Assembly (NCBI RefSeq): GCF_030818895.1
Contig: NZ_JAUTBA010000001.1
Span: forward strand, 124,001 to 188,000
DNA length: 64,000 nt
DNA from: Sphingobacterium zeae
Lineage (GTDB): Bacteria > Bacteroidota > Bacteroidia > Sphingobacteriales > Sphingobacteriaceae
Reading direction: 5' to 3'
Positions within the stretch are counted from its first letter, which is position 1, and each line of letters begins with the position of its first letter. This document shows, one piece after another, positions 34,819-43,582 of this stretch. The notes under the pieces are model-generated. The model was not told the DNA's origin. It saw nothing but the letters and a program-made list of their open reading frames with translations, and did not search any database. A program made the translations under genes and the position numbers.

Positions 34819-35310
34819 TTATGTCGTCTGATCAAGTGGGTCTTTAGCTTGATAAAGCTCCCCGATCTTCAATACGGTACTGAACGTTTTGGGTTTTCTG
34901 TTGGCATAATTCAATACACCAGCCACACGTATCCCCTTACCCTCCAAAGCGGTGAGCTCAGCTTTCCTTTTGAGCAATTTAAATCGGACAGAAACAGCCG
35001 AGTCACCTTTTTTCTTCTGCTCAAAAGGCACCACCACAATCTGTTCCAGATTGACAACCAAAGCGGGATGACTGGGCTTCACCTCTTTGATCACTAAATT
35101 TTTAAGTTCGCTGTCTTTGGGTTCCGTACAAAAAACAAAAACACCACTTTTTGTCCGATAGTCGCCGCTATATTGCCCCGGTCTATCCTGAAACAGGTAA
35201 TTGACCTCCATCGAAACAGCCTCGTTAAAGAGCTTCTGCTTTTGTTTTGCCTTTAAGATTAAAAAAATGGAACTCAAAAGAAGTACCGTAAGTGCTATAA
35301 AAGTTACCAT
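34819..35310 (-). CDS. Single-TM protein of unknown function (paralogue 2)
   Basis: With the ATG at 35310 the protein has 163 aa and starts with one membrane helix (VTFIALTVLLLSSIFLIL); the longer frame to 35403 is rejected because it adds an unlikely second hydrophobic leader. The soluble part repeats the pattern of 31553-32047: NYLFQDRPGQYSGDYR, LVIKEVKPSHPALVVNLEQIVVVPF and TFSTVLKIGELYQ. The two paralogues stand on the minus strand on either side of the sensor kinase and response regulator. Function unknown; see the finding on this arrangement. Confidence 0.72.
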   Translation of the reverse strand: MVTFIALTVLLLSSIFLILKAKQKQKLFNEAVSMEVNYLFQDRPGQYSGDYRTKSGVFVFCTEPKDSELKNLVIKEVKPSHPALVVNLEQIVVVPFEQKKKGDSAVSVRFKLLKRKAELTALEGKGIRVAGVLNYANRKPKTFSTVLKIGELYQAKDPLDQTT

Positions 35311-35429
35311 AATAAAATAGTTAATGAATAGGAATAGGTGAACCCAAAAATAAGGTAATCGCCTATAGCACATGAAAATGGAAAGGGGACAAAAAGGGGA
35401 CAATTACAAATTAGGCTTTAACAGGGCAA

Positions 35430-35458
35430 AAAAGGCCTATCCGAGGGACAGGCCTTTT
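35430..35458 (-). terminator. Intrinsic terminator at the end of cluster B
   Basis: AAAAGGCCT at 35430-35438 pairs perfectly with AGGCCTTTT at 35450-35458. On the minus strand the stem runs into TTTTTT, a strong rho-independent terminator. It lies 82 bases past the manC remnant and closes cluster B. Confidence 0.85.
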
Positions 35459-35539
35459 AGTGATTTAAGCTGTTATACTAGCTCAACTAATTGACAAAAA
35501 ACGTGAGTATAATTCGAAAATTGAAAATAATGGCGCCCA

Positions 35540-35665
35540 TTAATCAATCAACTTCGACTGATGACGTTCTAACGTGTTGTAAATCTTTTTAACATCTTGG
35601 GATTTTTCCTTATGTAATACCAAGATCGCATCTTTTGTATGCACAAGAATGCTATCGCGCAATCC
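35540..35665 (-). pseudogene. 3' remnant of a second manC
   Basis: The last 41 codons read GLRDSILVHTKDAILVL then [19 protein letters not shown] and SKLID, almost residue for residue the C-terminus of ManC encoded at 28376-29371 (ILVHTKDA against [16 protein letters not shown] identical). Upstream the similarity stops; the open frame to 35722 is not ManC-like. So only the tail of a mannose-1-phosphate guanylyltransferase gene is left, in frame and with its stop codon. DNA divergence from the intact copy shows that it is not a recent duplication. Confidence 0.85.
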
Positions 35666-35742
35666 ACAAATGCAGTATAGGTGGCAATAGAGGGCTCTCA
35701 ACCCCGTCAATGAAGAAAACATGAAATATTACCCTTATGAGA

Positions 35743-36165
35743 TTAGTGTTTCTCAGCTTCCTTATCTGCAACAACCCGGCGTAAACCCTCACTGGAGAAA
35801 CGGTGCGTGCGCTTATTGTAATAGATCTCAATATTTTCTTCCACACAGTACTTACGGCCAGAGAAATCTTTGTCGCGATATTCTTCCCCGATAATACGCA
35901 TATCGATCGGCAAAGCTTTAATAAGGTCAATCAAATCTTGCTCAGTCTCATAAGGAATGATTTCGTCCACATATCGACATCCCTCCAATTGGATATAACG
36001 CTCCACAATGGTTTGGGTTGGTTTGGCCTTCTCCGGAAATACCTCTGATGGGTCGGTATTAAGACCAATAATTAAATAATCGCAGTGTCTCTTTGCTTCT
36101 TCAAGCATCATGATATGTCCGGCATGCAATAAATCAAAGACGCCAAAAGTAATTCCTATTTTCAT
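35743..36165 (-). CDS. Cytidylyltransferase-like protein, TagD type (copy 1)
   Basis: The 140-aa protein has the nucleotidyl-transfer motif HxGH in FDLLHAGH (His14, His17), ERYIQLEGCRYVDEIIPY in the middle and the closing RTHRFSSEGLRR, equivalent to the RTxGISTT loop of glycerol-3-phosphate cytidylyltransferases. It probably makes a CDP-alcohol or related activated compound for decorating the cluster B polymer. The substrate is uncertain: the final loop differs from TagD and no glycerophosphotransferase is obvious nearby. A close tandem copy lies 28 bases upstream. Confidence 0.85.
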   Translation of the reverse strand: MKIGITFGVFDLLHAGHIMMLEEAKRHCDYLIIGLNTDPSEVFPEKAKPTQTIVERYIQLEGCRYVDEIIPYETEQDLIDLIKALPIDMRIIGEEYRDKDFSGRKYCVEENIEIYYNKRTHRFSSEGLRRVVADKEAEKH

Positions 36166-36193
36166 GTTTTTTTAATAGCTGATGAGAACTTAA

Positions 36194-36634
36194 TTAAATA
36201 GATTTCAATACGGTTTCATTGTCCGAATTCGCTTGAGCTACAATTCGACGTAAGCCAGAACTGGAAAAGCGGTGATCTCGACTATTAAAATAAAGTTCAA
36301 TTCCTTTTTCCTCACAATATGCTCTTCCCGTAAAGTTCTTCTCGCGGTATTCATCCCCAACGATTCGAACATCAACGTTAAACGAGCGAAGGATATCTTC
36401 TAAATCCTGCTCTGTGGCGTAAGGCACAATCTGATCTACATATTTACAGCCTTTAAGCTGAATATAACGCTCCACTACGGTCTGTGCTGGCTTATTCTTT
36501 TCAGGTCGGTCCAGCGTCGGATCTGTCTGCAAGCCGCAGATCAAATAATCACATTGTCTTTTGGCATCTTCGAGCATTTTGATATGCCCTGCATGGAGTA
36601 GGTCGAATGCACTGAAGGTAATACCTATTCGCAT
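36194..36634 (-). CDS. Cytidylyltransferase-like protein, TagD type (copy 2)
   Basis: From the ATG at 36634 the protein has 146 aa and begins MRIGITFSAFDLLHAGH, aligning exactly with its tandem copy; the longer frame to 36712 adds a hydrophobic leader absent from the family. The ERYIQLKGCKYVDQIVPY and RDHRFSSSGLRR motifs match copy 1, so both should keep the fold and active site. Two copies may have different substrates, or one may be redundant. Both belong to the 3' end of cluster B. Confidence 0.85.
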   Translation of the reverse strand: MRIGITFSAFDLLHAGHIKMLEDAKRQCDYLICGLQTDPTLDRPEKNKPAQTVVERYIQLKGCKYVDQIVPYATEQDLEDILRSFNVDVRIVGDEYREKNFTGRAYCEEKGIELYFNSRDHRFSSSGLRRIVAQANSDNETVLKSI

Positions 36635-36777
36635 TCCCTTGGCTGGGATTGTTATCATCATCAAAAATATGGATATAAAATTTATTAATAAAACGGCTGT
36701 ATAGCTACTCAAAGATATAAAAATATCCCACTTAGCGTACTTTTTACACCGAATTTATAATAGATTTAACGTAAAAA

Positions 36778-37296
36778 TCATGCCAAAGAAGGAATATCGG
36801 CATGCCGAATATACAAGTGCGCACAAGCACGCGCATCAGAAAGTGCCTCATGGTGGTTAAGTTCAATTCCAAGTACCTCGCAGCAGGCATTTAAACGAGC
36901 GGGCTTAAAACCTTTTCCTTGGTAAATTTTAAAGGTACATTCCCATTTTTCCTGTAAACCAAGGTATTCGTATGGCAAATTGTAATAATGCATGGTTTTG
37001 CGAAGCACACCTCGATCAAACAACTCGTTATGTGCTACCATAATCCGATTATTGATAAGCGGATAAATACGTGGAAAGAGCTCTTTAAAAGTAGGCGCTT
37101 GCGCGGTATCCCTGGGTCGAATACCATGCACACGAGTAGTCTGCCACATATACTGATTATTAGGAGGCTGTATTAAAGAATAAAATTCATCCACAATAAT
37201 TCCCTGTTCAACAACGACCAGTCCAATGGCACAGGCCGAATTCTGATTCGCTGTGGCTGTTTCAAAATCTATTGCGGTAAAACTTAATCCTTGCAT
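36778..37296 (-). CDS. 3'-5' exonuclease, DnaQ-like (DEDDh)
   Basis: The 172-aa protein has the three exonuclease motifs: FTAIDFETAT (Asp10, Glu12), HNELFDRGVL and HHEALSDARACA (His and Asp). This is the DNA polymerase III epsilon-like DEDDh fold without polymerase or BRCT domains. It removes 3' nucleotides from DNA or RNA. It lies in the same direction as the flanking glycan genes but with gaps of 57 and about 143 bases, so it may not be in the operon. Its presence in a polysaccharide cluster is unexplained. Confidence 0.9.
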   Translation of the reverse strand: MQGLSFTAIDFETATANQNSACAIGLVVVEQGIIVDEFYSLIQPPNNQYMWQTTRVHGIRPRDTAQAPTFKELFPRIYPLINNRIMVAHNELFDRGVLRKTMHYYNLPYEYLGLQEKWECTFKIYQGKGFKPARLNACCEVLGIELNHHEALSDARACAHLYIRHADIPSLA

Positions 37297-37352
37297 AATC
37301 GATCCTCCTTTAACTTCAACAAAAATAACAACTTTTTCACGTTAGATTAACT

Positions 37353-38456
37353 TTAATCAAAAACATGTTTTTCAATCAACGGATAAACGATCTCTTCTGA
37401 GAAATGATTTTTAACAAAGCTCTCTCCATTTATTCCATGTTCCACCATTAAAGAAGGGTTATCTAAATAAGATTGGATGGCCTGCGCTATATCAACTCCA
37501 TTGATCTCAACGAACTTGCCGGTCCTGTTTTCTATAATAGAATCTATACATCCGGTCGCACGGCTCGTTATCACGGGCAAACGGGATGCAGATGCCTCTA
37601 ATGTCACGGTTGGAAAACCTTCTCGAAACGAGGGTAAGACAAATAAATCCATCTTATTGTAATAGTAAGTGACATCTGATACCTCACCAGCGAAATCAAT
37701 TGAAGTCTCTTGATTAATATACTCTAAAAGATCATTTTCGATCGGATCACGCTCATCAATAGGTCCTACGAGTAATAACTTGATTTTAGCATTAGCTCTC
37801 TTTAGGATCTTCCATGCTTGAATTAGCTCAGCAATGCCTTTATCTTTACTTATTCGTCCAACAAATCCTACAACCCGTACATCATTTTCCTTAAAGCCAT
37901 CTCTATATGTAAAGCGATGCACATCCACTCCATTACAAGTCCCTTTACCCAGAACAATATTTTTATGCGGCTTGTTCAATCCGAGCTTCTCCGATTTACG
38001 TTTAATAGATGGACTTACATTTACAACATAATGTGAGGTTGCACTGTTGAGTTTTTCAACCAAAATTAGAAGCTGTTGTTTTATACCAGTTAAAGTTTCA
38101 AACACCAATCCATGTCTAAAATATATTCTCTTTGGGGTACCCGCAAAAAACGAAGCAATACCGCCTATTAAGCCACCTTTAGGACTATGGGTGATCACAA
38201 TATCGAATTTCTCCTTTTTTATATACGTGGCAAGCCTGTAAATGGATTTAATATCCTGAAGTGGATCAATCGCTCTTTTGACGGGAATGGGAAACGGCTT
38301 AAAACCATATTCTTCAGAAAGCTGCATTAGCTCATCAGAATAAGAACAAGCCACATGAAACTCTACTCCTTTGGTTTTGAAATATTTAAATTGATTTCCT
38401 ATAAAATATTTTATCGAAAATGAGACAGATAAAACATGTAGCACTTTTTTACTCAT
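37353..38456 (-). CDS. Family 4 glycosyltransferase
   Basis: The 367-aa GT-B enzyme resembles the CapM/WbpH-like group: KKVLHVLSVSFSIKYF at the start, FDIVITHSPKGGLIG, VVGFVGRISKDKGIAELIQAW and LFVLPSFREGFPTVTLEASASRLPVITSRATG. In related loci such enzymes add a sugar early to the lipid-linked unit. It overlaps the next GT4 gene by 8 bases. Specificity unknown. Confidence 0.92.
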   Translation of the reverse strand: MSKKVLHVLSVSFSIKYFIGNQFKYFKTKGVEFHVACSYSDELMQLSEEYGFKPFPIPVKRAIDPLQDIKSIYRLATYIKKEKFDIVITHSPKGGLIGGIASFFAGTPKRIYFRHGLVFETLTGIKQQLLILVEKLNSATSHYVVNVSPSIKRKSEKLGLNKPHKNIVLGKGTCNGVDVHRFTYRDGFKENDVRVVGFVGRISKDKGIAELIQAWKILKRANAKIKLLLVGPIDERDPIENDLLEYINQETSIDFAGEVSDVTYYYNKMDLFVLPSFREGFPTVTLEASASRLPVITSRATGCIDSIIENRTGKFVEINGVDIAQAIQSYLDNPSLMVEHGINGESFVKNHFSEEIVYPLIEKHVFD

Positions 38457-39531
38457 TTATCAAACTTCTATAAAGCGTTTGCAATTGGTGAACTGTATTT
38501 GATACATCAAATTTTTTGGAGCTTTCCAGACATCTCTTTTGAATACTGACATAATAGCTGTACTCTTCTAAAGCTAAAATTTTATTCATAAGATCTATCT
38601 CATTTCCCTTTTCAAAAAGTAATCCACCATCCGATACGACTTGTGCTAAACCATCAACATCTGAAGCAATTGTGGGTATTCCGCATGCCATTGACTCGGC
38701 CGCTGCTAAACCAAAGCCCTCCCAATGCGAACTTAGCACCGAAATATCACACATCTTGATCAGTGAATATGCATCTGTACGTATGCCCAAGAATTTCACT
38801 CGATCTTCTAGATCTAAAGATTCGGTCAATTGCTTTACCTGAGGAAGACGTTCTCCATCTCCTATGAATATTAATTTATAGTGATGAGGAAGTAACTTTA
38901 ATGAGCGCACAACCGTATCCTGATCTTTCTGAATACGAAATCCTGCAACCATACAAATTAGCTTTTCGTTTTCGTTGAATCCAAAAGACGCTCTCGAATG
39001 CGGTATCACCTCATTAATACTGGATACTTCCACACCGTTCAATATGACTTTATATTTATCATCACCGGGGTCAATTTTTGATTTTAAAACCTTCTTAACA
39101 CTCTCCGTAATACAAACAACACGCTTGTACATAGCATATACAATACGTTCTAAAGGAATATAAAAAGCCTTTTCCAAACGCCTATTAGACGTATTATGTT
39201 CAGTAAATATTAATGTTGTTTTACTTCTTGTTATAAGTTTTGCAAAGGCTACATAATACATTGCTGGGAAAAGATGAACATGAATTAATTCATACTTTTT
39301 CAGATAGGGGAACAACTTAAATATATTAAAAGGATTATACAACGACGTTCCTAAAGACATAATATTAATATCATTCTCCTGCCGCAACTTTAATAAAAAA
39401 GGAGTTTCTTCTCCATTGAGTAATAGAAGATCAACATCTACCCCCTCTTGTTTTAGAAGAGGTAATGTGGAAAGAATCAATTTTTCGGCGCCCCCTGTAT
39501 GAAGACTATTTATAATATGTAGTACTCTCAA
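38449..39531 (-). CDS. Family 4 glycosyltransferase (TTG start)
   Basis: The 360-aa GT-B protein starts RVLHIINSLHTGGAEKLI, the typical GT4 opening, preceded by a TTG at 39531 with no better ATG, so TTG is taken as start. It has MVAGFRIQKDQDTVVRSLK at the hinge and DISVLSSHWEGFGLAAAESMACGIPTIASDV as nucleotide-sugar motif. It probably adds a sugar to the cluster B unit. It overlaps its downstream neighbour by 8 bases. Confidence 0.92.
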   Translation of the reverse strand: MRVLHIINSLHTGGAEKLILSTLPLLKQEGVDVDLLLLNGEETPFLLKLRQENDINIMSLGTSLYNPFNIFKLFPYLKKYELIHVHLFPAMYYVAFAKLITRSKTTLIFTEHNTSNRRLEKAFYIPLERIVYAMYKRVVCITESVKKVLKSKIDPGDDKYKVILNGVEVSSINEVIPHSRASFGFNENEKLICMVAGFRIQKDQDTVVRSLKLLPHHYKLIFIGDGERLPQVKQLTESLDLEDRVKFLGIRTDAYSLIKMCDISVLSSHWEGFGLAAAESMACGIPTIASDVDGLAQVVSDGGLLFEKGNEIDLMNKILALEEYSYYVSIQKRCLESSKKFDVSNTVHQLQTLYRSLINE

Positions 39532-39575
39532 AACTTATTTATTAAATGTATAAAGATATTGAAACTTTATCTAAA

Positions 39576-40478
39576 TCATTTCATCTTGTCACTTCTAGAA
39601 AATCGCCTAATTTTATAGATATATTTCAAACCAATTATTAAACTAGGGAAGAAAAGGACAGTAGTTAAGAATTTATGATGTGAGTTTTGCAATAGGCAGG
39701 ACAGGTTTCTCCTTCCAGCTACTGAATAGACGATATATTTGATCTCGTTCTTAACTTTCGAAAACAAATCCAATGGCTGACGTTGGAGCATTTGTTTTTC
39801 AAGAATAAATCCATTGATGTTTTTTGCTGCTAGTCGAATGGTATCGGCAGATAGACCATCATTTAAATATTCTCCAGCATATATGATTTTATTTATACAT
39901 TTAAACTTTCCAAATTTTTGCATATTCATATAAATTACCCCCTCTGGAATGAGCTTTTCACCAGGATATGAAGCCACTAAGCTACTATGATATATATCAG
40001 TTTTTATTACGAATAGTTTATCTCCAAAACACCTGTATCTACCAAAATACATATCTATATAATTAGATGTATTCTTTTTAAATGTTGAACCAATAAGCTC
40101 TCCAGACCTTGTTGATTTAAGAAATGCAAGCCCGATCTCTCCCTCATCCAAAATAGAAACATGCTCTTTAACCAAATCAAATGCACCAGGAACTAATACA
40201 TCGTCCGAATCCAAAATCAATGAATACTTCCCAATTGGTTTTTCTGCAAATGCTCGTATTACTGCATTTGTCTTACCGGAATTTTCTTGAGTTATATATC
40301 TCAAGTTAATCTTCATTTCCTCTAACCAGACTTGCACGATAGAAGCTGTGTCATCGCTAGAGCCATCATCTACAATGATCCACTCGAAATCTGCGAATTC
40401 AAATTCCTTCAATGACTGATAAATACCACCAAGGCAATAACCTCTATTGTATGTTGGAGTAATAATAGATAGCAACAT
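39576..40478 (-). CDS. Family 2 glycosyltransferase
   Basis: The 300-aa GT-A protein has LLSIITPTYNRGYCL, WIIVDDGSSDDT and the DSDD metal motif at 90-93 (YSLILDSDDVL). C-terminal basic and hydrophobic residues (LTTVLFFPSLIIGLKYIYKI) suggest membrane association. It belongs to the run of cluster B transferases with 44 bases to the GT4 downstream and 17 to the GT2 upstream. Sugar unknown. Confidence 0.9.
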   Translation of the reverse strand: MLLSIITPTYNRGYCLGGIYQSLKEFEFADFEWIIVDDGSSDDTASIVQVWLEEMKINLRYITQENSGKTNAVIRAFAEKPIGKYSLILDSDDVLVPGAFDLVKEHVSILDEGEIGLAFLKSTRSGELIGSTFKKNTSNYIDMYFGRYRCFGDKLFVIKTDIYHSSLVASYPGEKLIPEGVIYMNMQKFGKFKCINKIIYAGEYLNDGLSADTIRLAAKNINGFILEKQMLQRQPLDLFSKVKNEIKYIVYSVAGRRNLSCLLQNSHHKFLTTVLFFPSLIIGLKYIYKIRRFSRSDKMK

Positions 40479-40495
40479 ATATTTAAATAGTACGT

Positions 40496-41380
40496 TTAAA
40501 AAAAAAGCTTTAATAACAGAACTGATTTATTGTTGCCAATTCGAAAATTATGTTTAAAAATATAATATATCTTTTCGAAGAAATTTAACGATGGAAACTT
40601 AATGTATGCCTTGAATATGCTGGTTTGCTCAGGTGTAAACTTATCTTTAAATTTTTCAAAAAAAGATTTGTTCGCTTCATAATGATCACGATCCAAAATA
40701 GGATTAGCATAATTGAAAAAATTAAAAATACGTTGTTTAAAAGATGTTGCTACATTACCCGTCACATTTTTAAAATGTTGGCGATATAGCATAAGAGAAT
40801 GATCAACATATTTAATTTCCCCAAAACAGATTGCCCCCATAGTGATGTAGTGATCGTGCATGACGATAAATTCAGGAAAATCGGAAAGTTCATTCAGAAG
40901 AGCTCGATTAAACATCAATGAGCAGCCTTGTACCCCACTATTTAAAAAAAGACTATTTGCTAGACAATCTCGTTCAAAAAGACTCACTTTGTCTTTAGTA
41001 ATATATACACCATTGTAAGCAAACGCATTGCAATATACAGCGGCAGGTGAATTACGATCTGCAATTGCCTCAAATAAAGTCTGCAATTTTGATTCAAACC
41101 AGATATCATCCTGGTCACAGAAAATAATATATTCGGCTTTTGAATATGTTAATAGATGTAAAAAATTTTTTGCCGCGGAATGGCATGTTACACCATCCTC
41201 AACGAGGCATATCCGCTCATCAATAGATTGATATTTTTTTAATATGCCTATTGTCTGATCGCTGGATCCATCGTCATGAATAACTAGTCTCCAATTTTTA
41301 TAGGTCTGCCCAATAATCGAAAGAAGTTGATTTTCGATAAATTGTTCCCCATTATAAGTAGCAAGTAAAATATCAATCAT
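40496..41380 (-). CDS. Family 2 glycosyltransferase, rhamnosyl-/galactosyltransferase-like
   Basis: The 294-aa GT-A protein begins IDILLATYNGEQFIENQLLSI, continues LVIHDDGSSDQT and has DQDD at 89-92 followed by IW, the FCDQDDIW pattern of the WfgD/RgpB-like group, which often moves rhamnose or galactose. The later HDHYI supports this group. It overlaps the polymerase gene by 4 bases (ATGA), indicating coupled translation. Confidence 0.9.
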   Translation of the reverse strand: MIDILLATYNGEQFIENQLLSIIGQTYKNWRLVIHDDGSSDQTIGILKKYQSIDERICLVEDGVTCHSAAKNFLHLLTYSKAEYIIFCDQDDIWFESKLQTLFEAIADRNSPAAVYCNAFAYNGVYITKDKVSLFERDCLANSLFLNSGVQGCSLMFNRALLNELSDFPEFIVMHDHYITMGAICFGEIKYVDHSLMLYRQHFKNVTGNVATSFKQRIFNFFNYANPILDRDHYEANKSFFEKFKDKFTPEQTSIFKAYIKFPSLNFFEKIYYIFKHNFRIGNNKSVLLLKLFF

Positions 41381-42465
41381 AGGTATGAAAAAATATATGG
41401 CCGAACTAAATCTTCGTTAATCATTCTAATCCCATAAAATAATAAAAAGGAAGCTATTAGAAAGTAATATAAAACAAACAGATATCGCTCACGTATCCTA
41501 TTTGCCATTAATTCTATCGTCATAGCAATTAAAATACTACAAAATTGAAACATTATAAAAGAAAAGCGTTGAAAAATAGAAATATTTATAAATAGAAAAT
41601 TCATAGCCACAGCGATAGAAACCAATTTGTAGTAAAAATTGCCCGTTTTTAAAATAATGGGATCCAAATGTAAGTGTTTCGATCTATAGTTAATCAAGGA
41701 AAAGTACAAAAGGCAAATACAATAACCCACCATAGATATGGATGCGCTACCAGCACTTTCGTCCTTTAAATAGATATTCATGTGATCAGCATTGTAACCT
41801 AATAAAGAAAAAACGAGCTGCAGTGTAAGTAACTTACCAATAAAGTAACATGGTATAGGTATTAAGACATACCATAGTTGGTTTTTAAATATCCTGATGA
41901 TAAGGACTGCCAGTAGAAGAATGAAAGCAGAATTGTGGAACGATATGGCCACTAATATAGTAAATAAGCTTTGGAAATATTTTTTTGAAAGAAATAATGA
42001 AATTGCCCACATGCATATAGCAGCAGATAAACCGTATCTAATTTGCGTGAAATCCCGATATAGATAGAAAAAGCTAATATAGAATAGAATACTTAGGAAT
42101 ACATAGCTAGACTTCTTCCAGAAAAAGATATAATTAAATAAAGCGGTGAAGATAGCCATAACTAAAAAAAGTATCCTATGGTTCCCTCCAACTAATGAAA
42201 TAATTTTATTTAAAAACACATATCCTTTTTCAACGTACCCATATCCCCCTTCTATAATTTGCATAAAAGTGGAAGTGCGGTAAAAATCGAACATATCCTG
42301 ATAAGCTTCGCTATCATTATCTATCCCAACTTCTCTAAAACCTACGATTAAAGTTATAAACGTACAAAAAACTAAGTAAACACACAGTTTCCCTAATCTC
42401 GACTCTACGAAATCAAAAACACAAAGTATATAACTTATAAAGAAGATGGTATAATAGAGTATCAT
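41377..42465 (-). CDS. EpsG/Wzy-type polysaccharide polymerase
   Basis: From the ATG at 42465 the protein has 362 aa (the frame to 42513 needs a TTG and adds a polar leader). About ten membrane helices and the pattern VGFREVGIDNDSEAYQDMF followed by YGYVEKGYVFLNKII identify the EpsG family of Wzy-like polymerases. It would join the cluster B repeat units in the periplasm. It is unlike the polymerase of cluster A, consistent with a different glycan. Confidence 0.88.
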   Translation of the reverse strand: MILYYTIFFISYILCVFDFVESRLGKLCVYLVFCTFITLIVGFREVGIDNDSEAYQDMFDFYRTSTFMQIIEGGYGYVEKGYVFLNKIISLVGGNHRILFLVMAIFTALFNYIFFWKKSSYVFLSILFYISFFYLYRDFTQIRYGLSAAICMWAISLFLSKKYFQSLFTILVAISFHNSAFILLLAVLIIRIFKNQLWYVLIPIPCYFIGKLLTLQLVFSLLGYNADHMNIYLKDESAGSASISMVGYCICLLYFSLINYRSKHLHLDPIILKTGNFYYKLVSIAVAMNFLFINISIFQRFSFIMFQFCSILIAMTIELMANRIRERYLFVLYYFLIASFLLFYGIRMINEDLVRPYIFSYL

Positions 42466-42479
42466 AGTTCCATCAGAGT

Positions 42480-43544
42480 TTAAAAGTTCAAATCTTTTAA
42501 AATTGAATCCCAATAAAATTGGGGTCTATATCTCAATACATTCTGTTTAAGAACATCGACATCATCTATTTTAGTGTTCGAAACAAACTCATTCCAACAT
42601 GCTATAGGTAGAAATTGAGCAACATCTTTGTTCTGCAGAACATACTGAGTCTCCTTAAGCGGCGTTGATAGGATAGGCAGTCCTGCGGCAAGATAAAATG
42701 ACACTTTTGTTGGATAACAAATGTTGTAGTATAACCTGCTTTCATCATAAGGAATAACACCAACATCACAAAGGGAAGAAATCTGAAGTGCGACTGAATC
42801 GGAGAAACTCCCTAAATAAAAGATATTATCAATACCTTTAAGTCTTAACGTTTGCTCTATCCAATCCCCCCCCGTGCCGAGCAAATAAAGTATATGGTTA
42901 GATTGCTCAAAAATATGTATCAAATCTTCGATCTGACGACCTTTATTCATAGAGCCCACATAAACATATCTTAATTTGCCAGGACACCTTTTCAAAAGCT
43001 CATCATAAACATGCAAGTCAAACCTCTCTAATTTGGCGGCTCCGTTCAATAGAACTTTACATTGATCAGATCTTAGATTATACATCTTTATTGCATAATC
43101 ACGCATACTGTGAGATGCAAAATCATATCCTACTCTTTTAAAACTAAAAAGCCGTTTCTGAAAAGACTGGATGAAGGGTAAGTTTGGCAATTCTAAATCC
43201 CTATTTTGCTCAAAAGGAAGATCATTCACTTCAATTTGCAAGACATGTCTTTTCGATAGCCGATCAAGGAAATAGAAAACAACTTGTCCTAACCCCAAGC
43301 GAAATAGAAATGTCGGAAACAAAACAAAAATTGCCCCCAGATGCATATAAATATGATGATTCCTTTTAAAGCTAAAATATAAAATAAAATTGAACGTATT
43401 GATAAATCGTTTAAAAATATGTACTGATGCAATATTTACGATTTTCACATTAGCGTAAGAGCTAAAATGCCTATAAAATGCGTGGTTACGAACAGCCCCC
43501 CCTTCGGAAATAGTACCGCTAAAATGCTTAATATAAAACTTCAT
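42480..43544 (-). CDS. Glycosyltransferase, GT4-like
   Basis: The 354-aa protein has a GT-B character but weak motifs: FYIKHFSGTISEGGAVRNHAFYRHF at the start, RYVYVGSMNKGRQIEDLIHIFEQ at the hinge and CDVGVIPYDESRLYYNICYPTKVSFYLAAGLPILSTPL in place of the classic E-x7-E loop. It is probably a capsular transferase of a divergent family. It lies 14 bases before the polymerase and 38 after the next GT2. Confidence 0.82.
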   Translation of the reverse strand: MKFYIKHFSGTISEGGAVRNHAFYRHFSSYANVKIVNIASVHIFKRFINTFNFILYFSFKRNHHIYMHLGAIFVLFPTFLFRLGLGQVVFYFLDRLSKRHVLQIEVNDLPFEQNRDLELPNLPFIQSFQKRLFSFKRVGYDFASHSMRDYAIKMYNLRSDQCKVLLNGAAKLERFDLHVYDELLKRCPGKLRYVYVGSMNKGRQIEDLIHIFEQSNHILYLLGTGGDWIEQTLRLKGIDNIFYLGSFSDSVALQISSLCDVGVIPYDESRLYYNICYPTKVSFYLAAGLPILSTPLKETQYVLQNKDVAQFLPIACWNEFVSNTKIDDVDVLKQNVLRYRPQFYWDSILKDLNF

Positions 43545-43582
43545 AAAAACCTCCTTTTAGATTGTAAACCACTATTCATATT

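Noticed and set aside
36194..36712. Hydrophobic leader on the second cytidylyltransferase-like protein
   Set aside because: The paralogue starts exactly at the internal Met, and the family is cytoplasmic.
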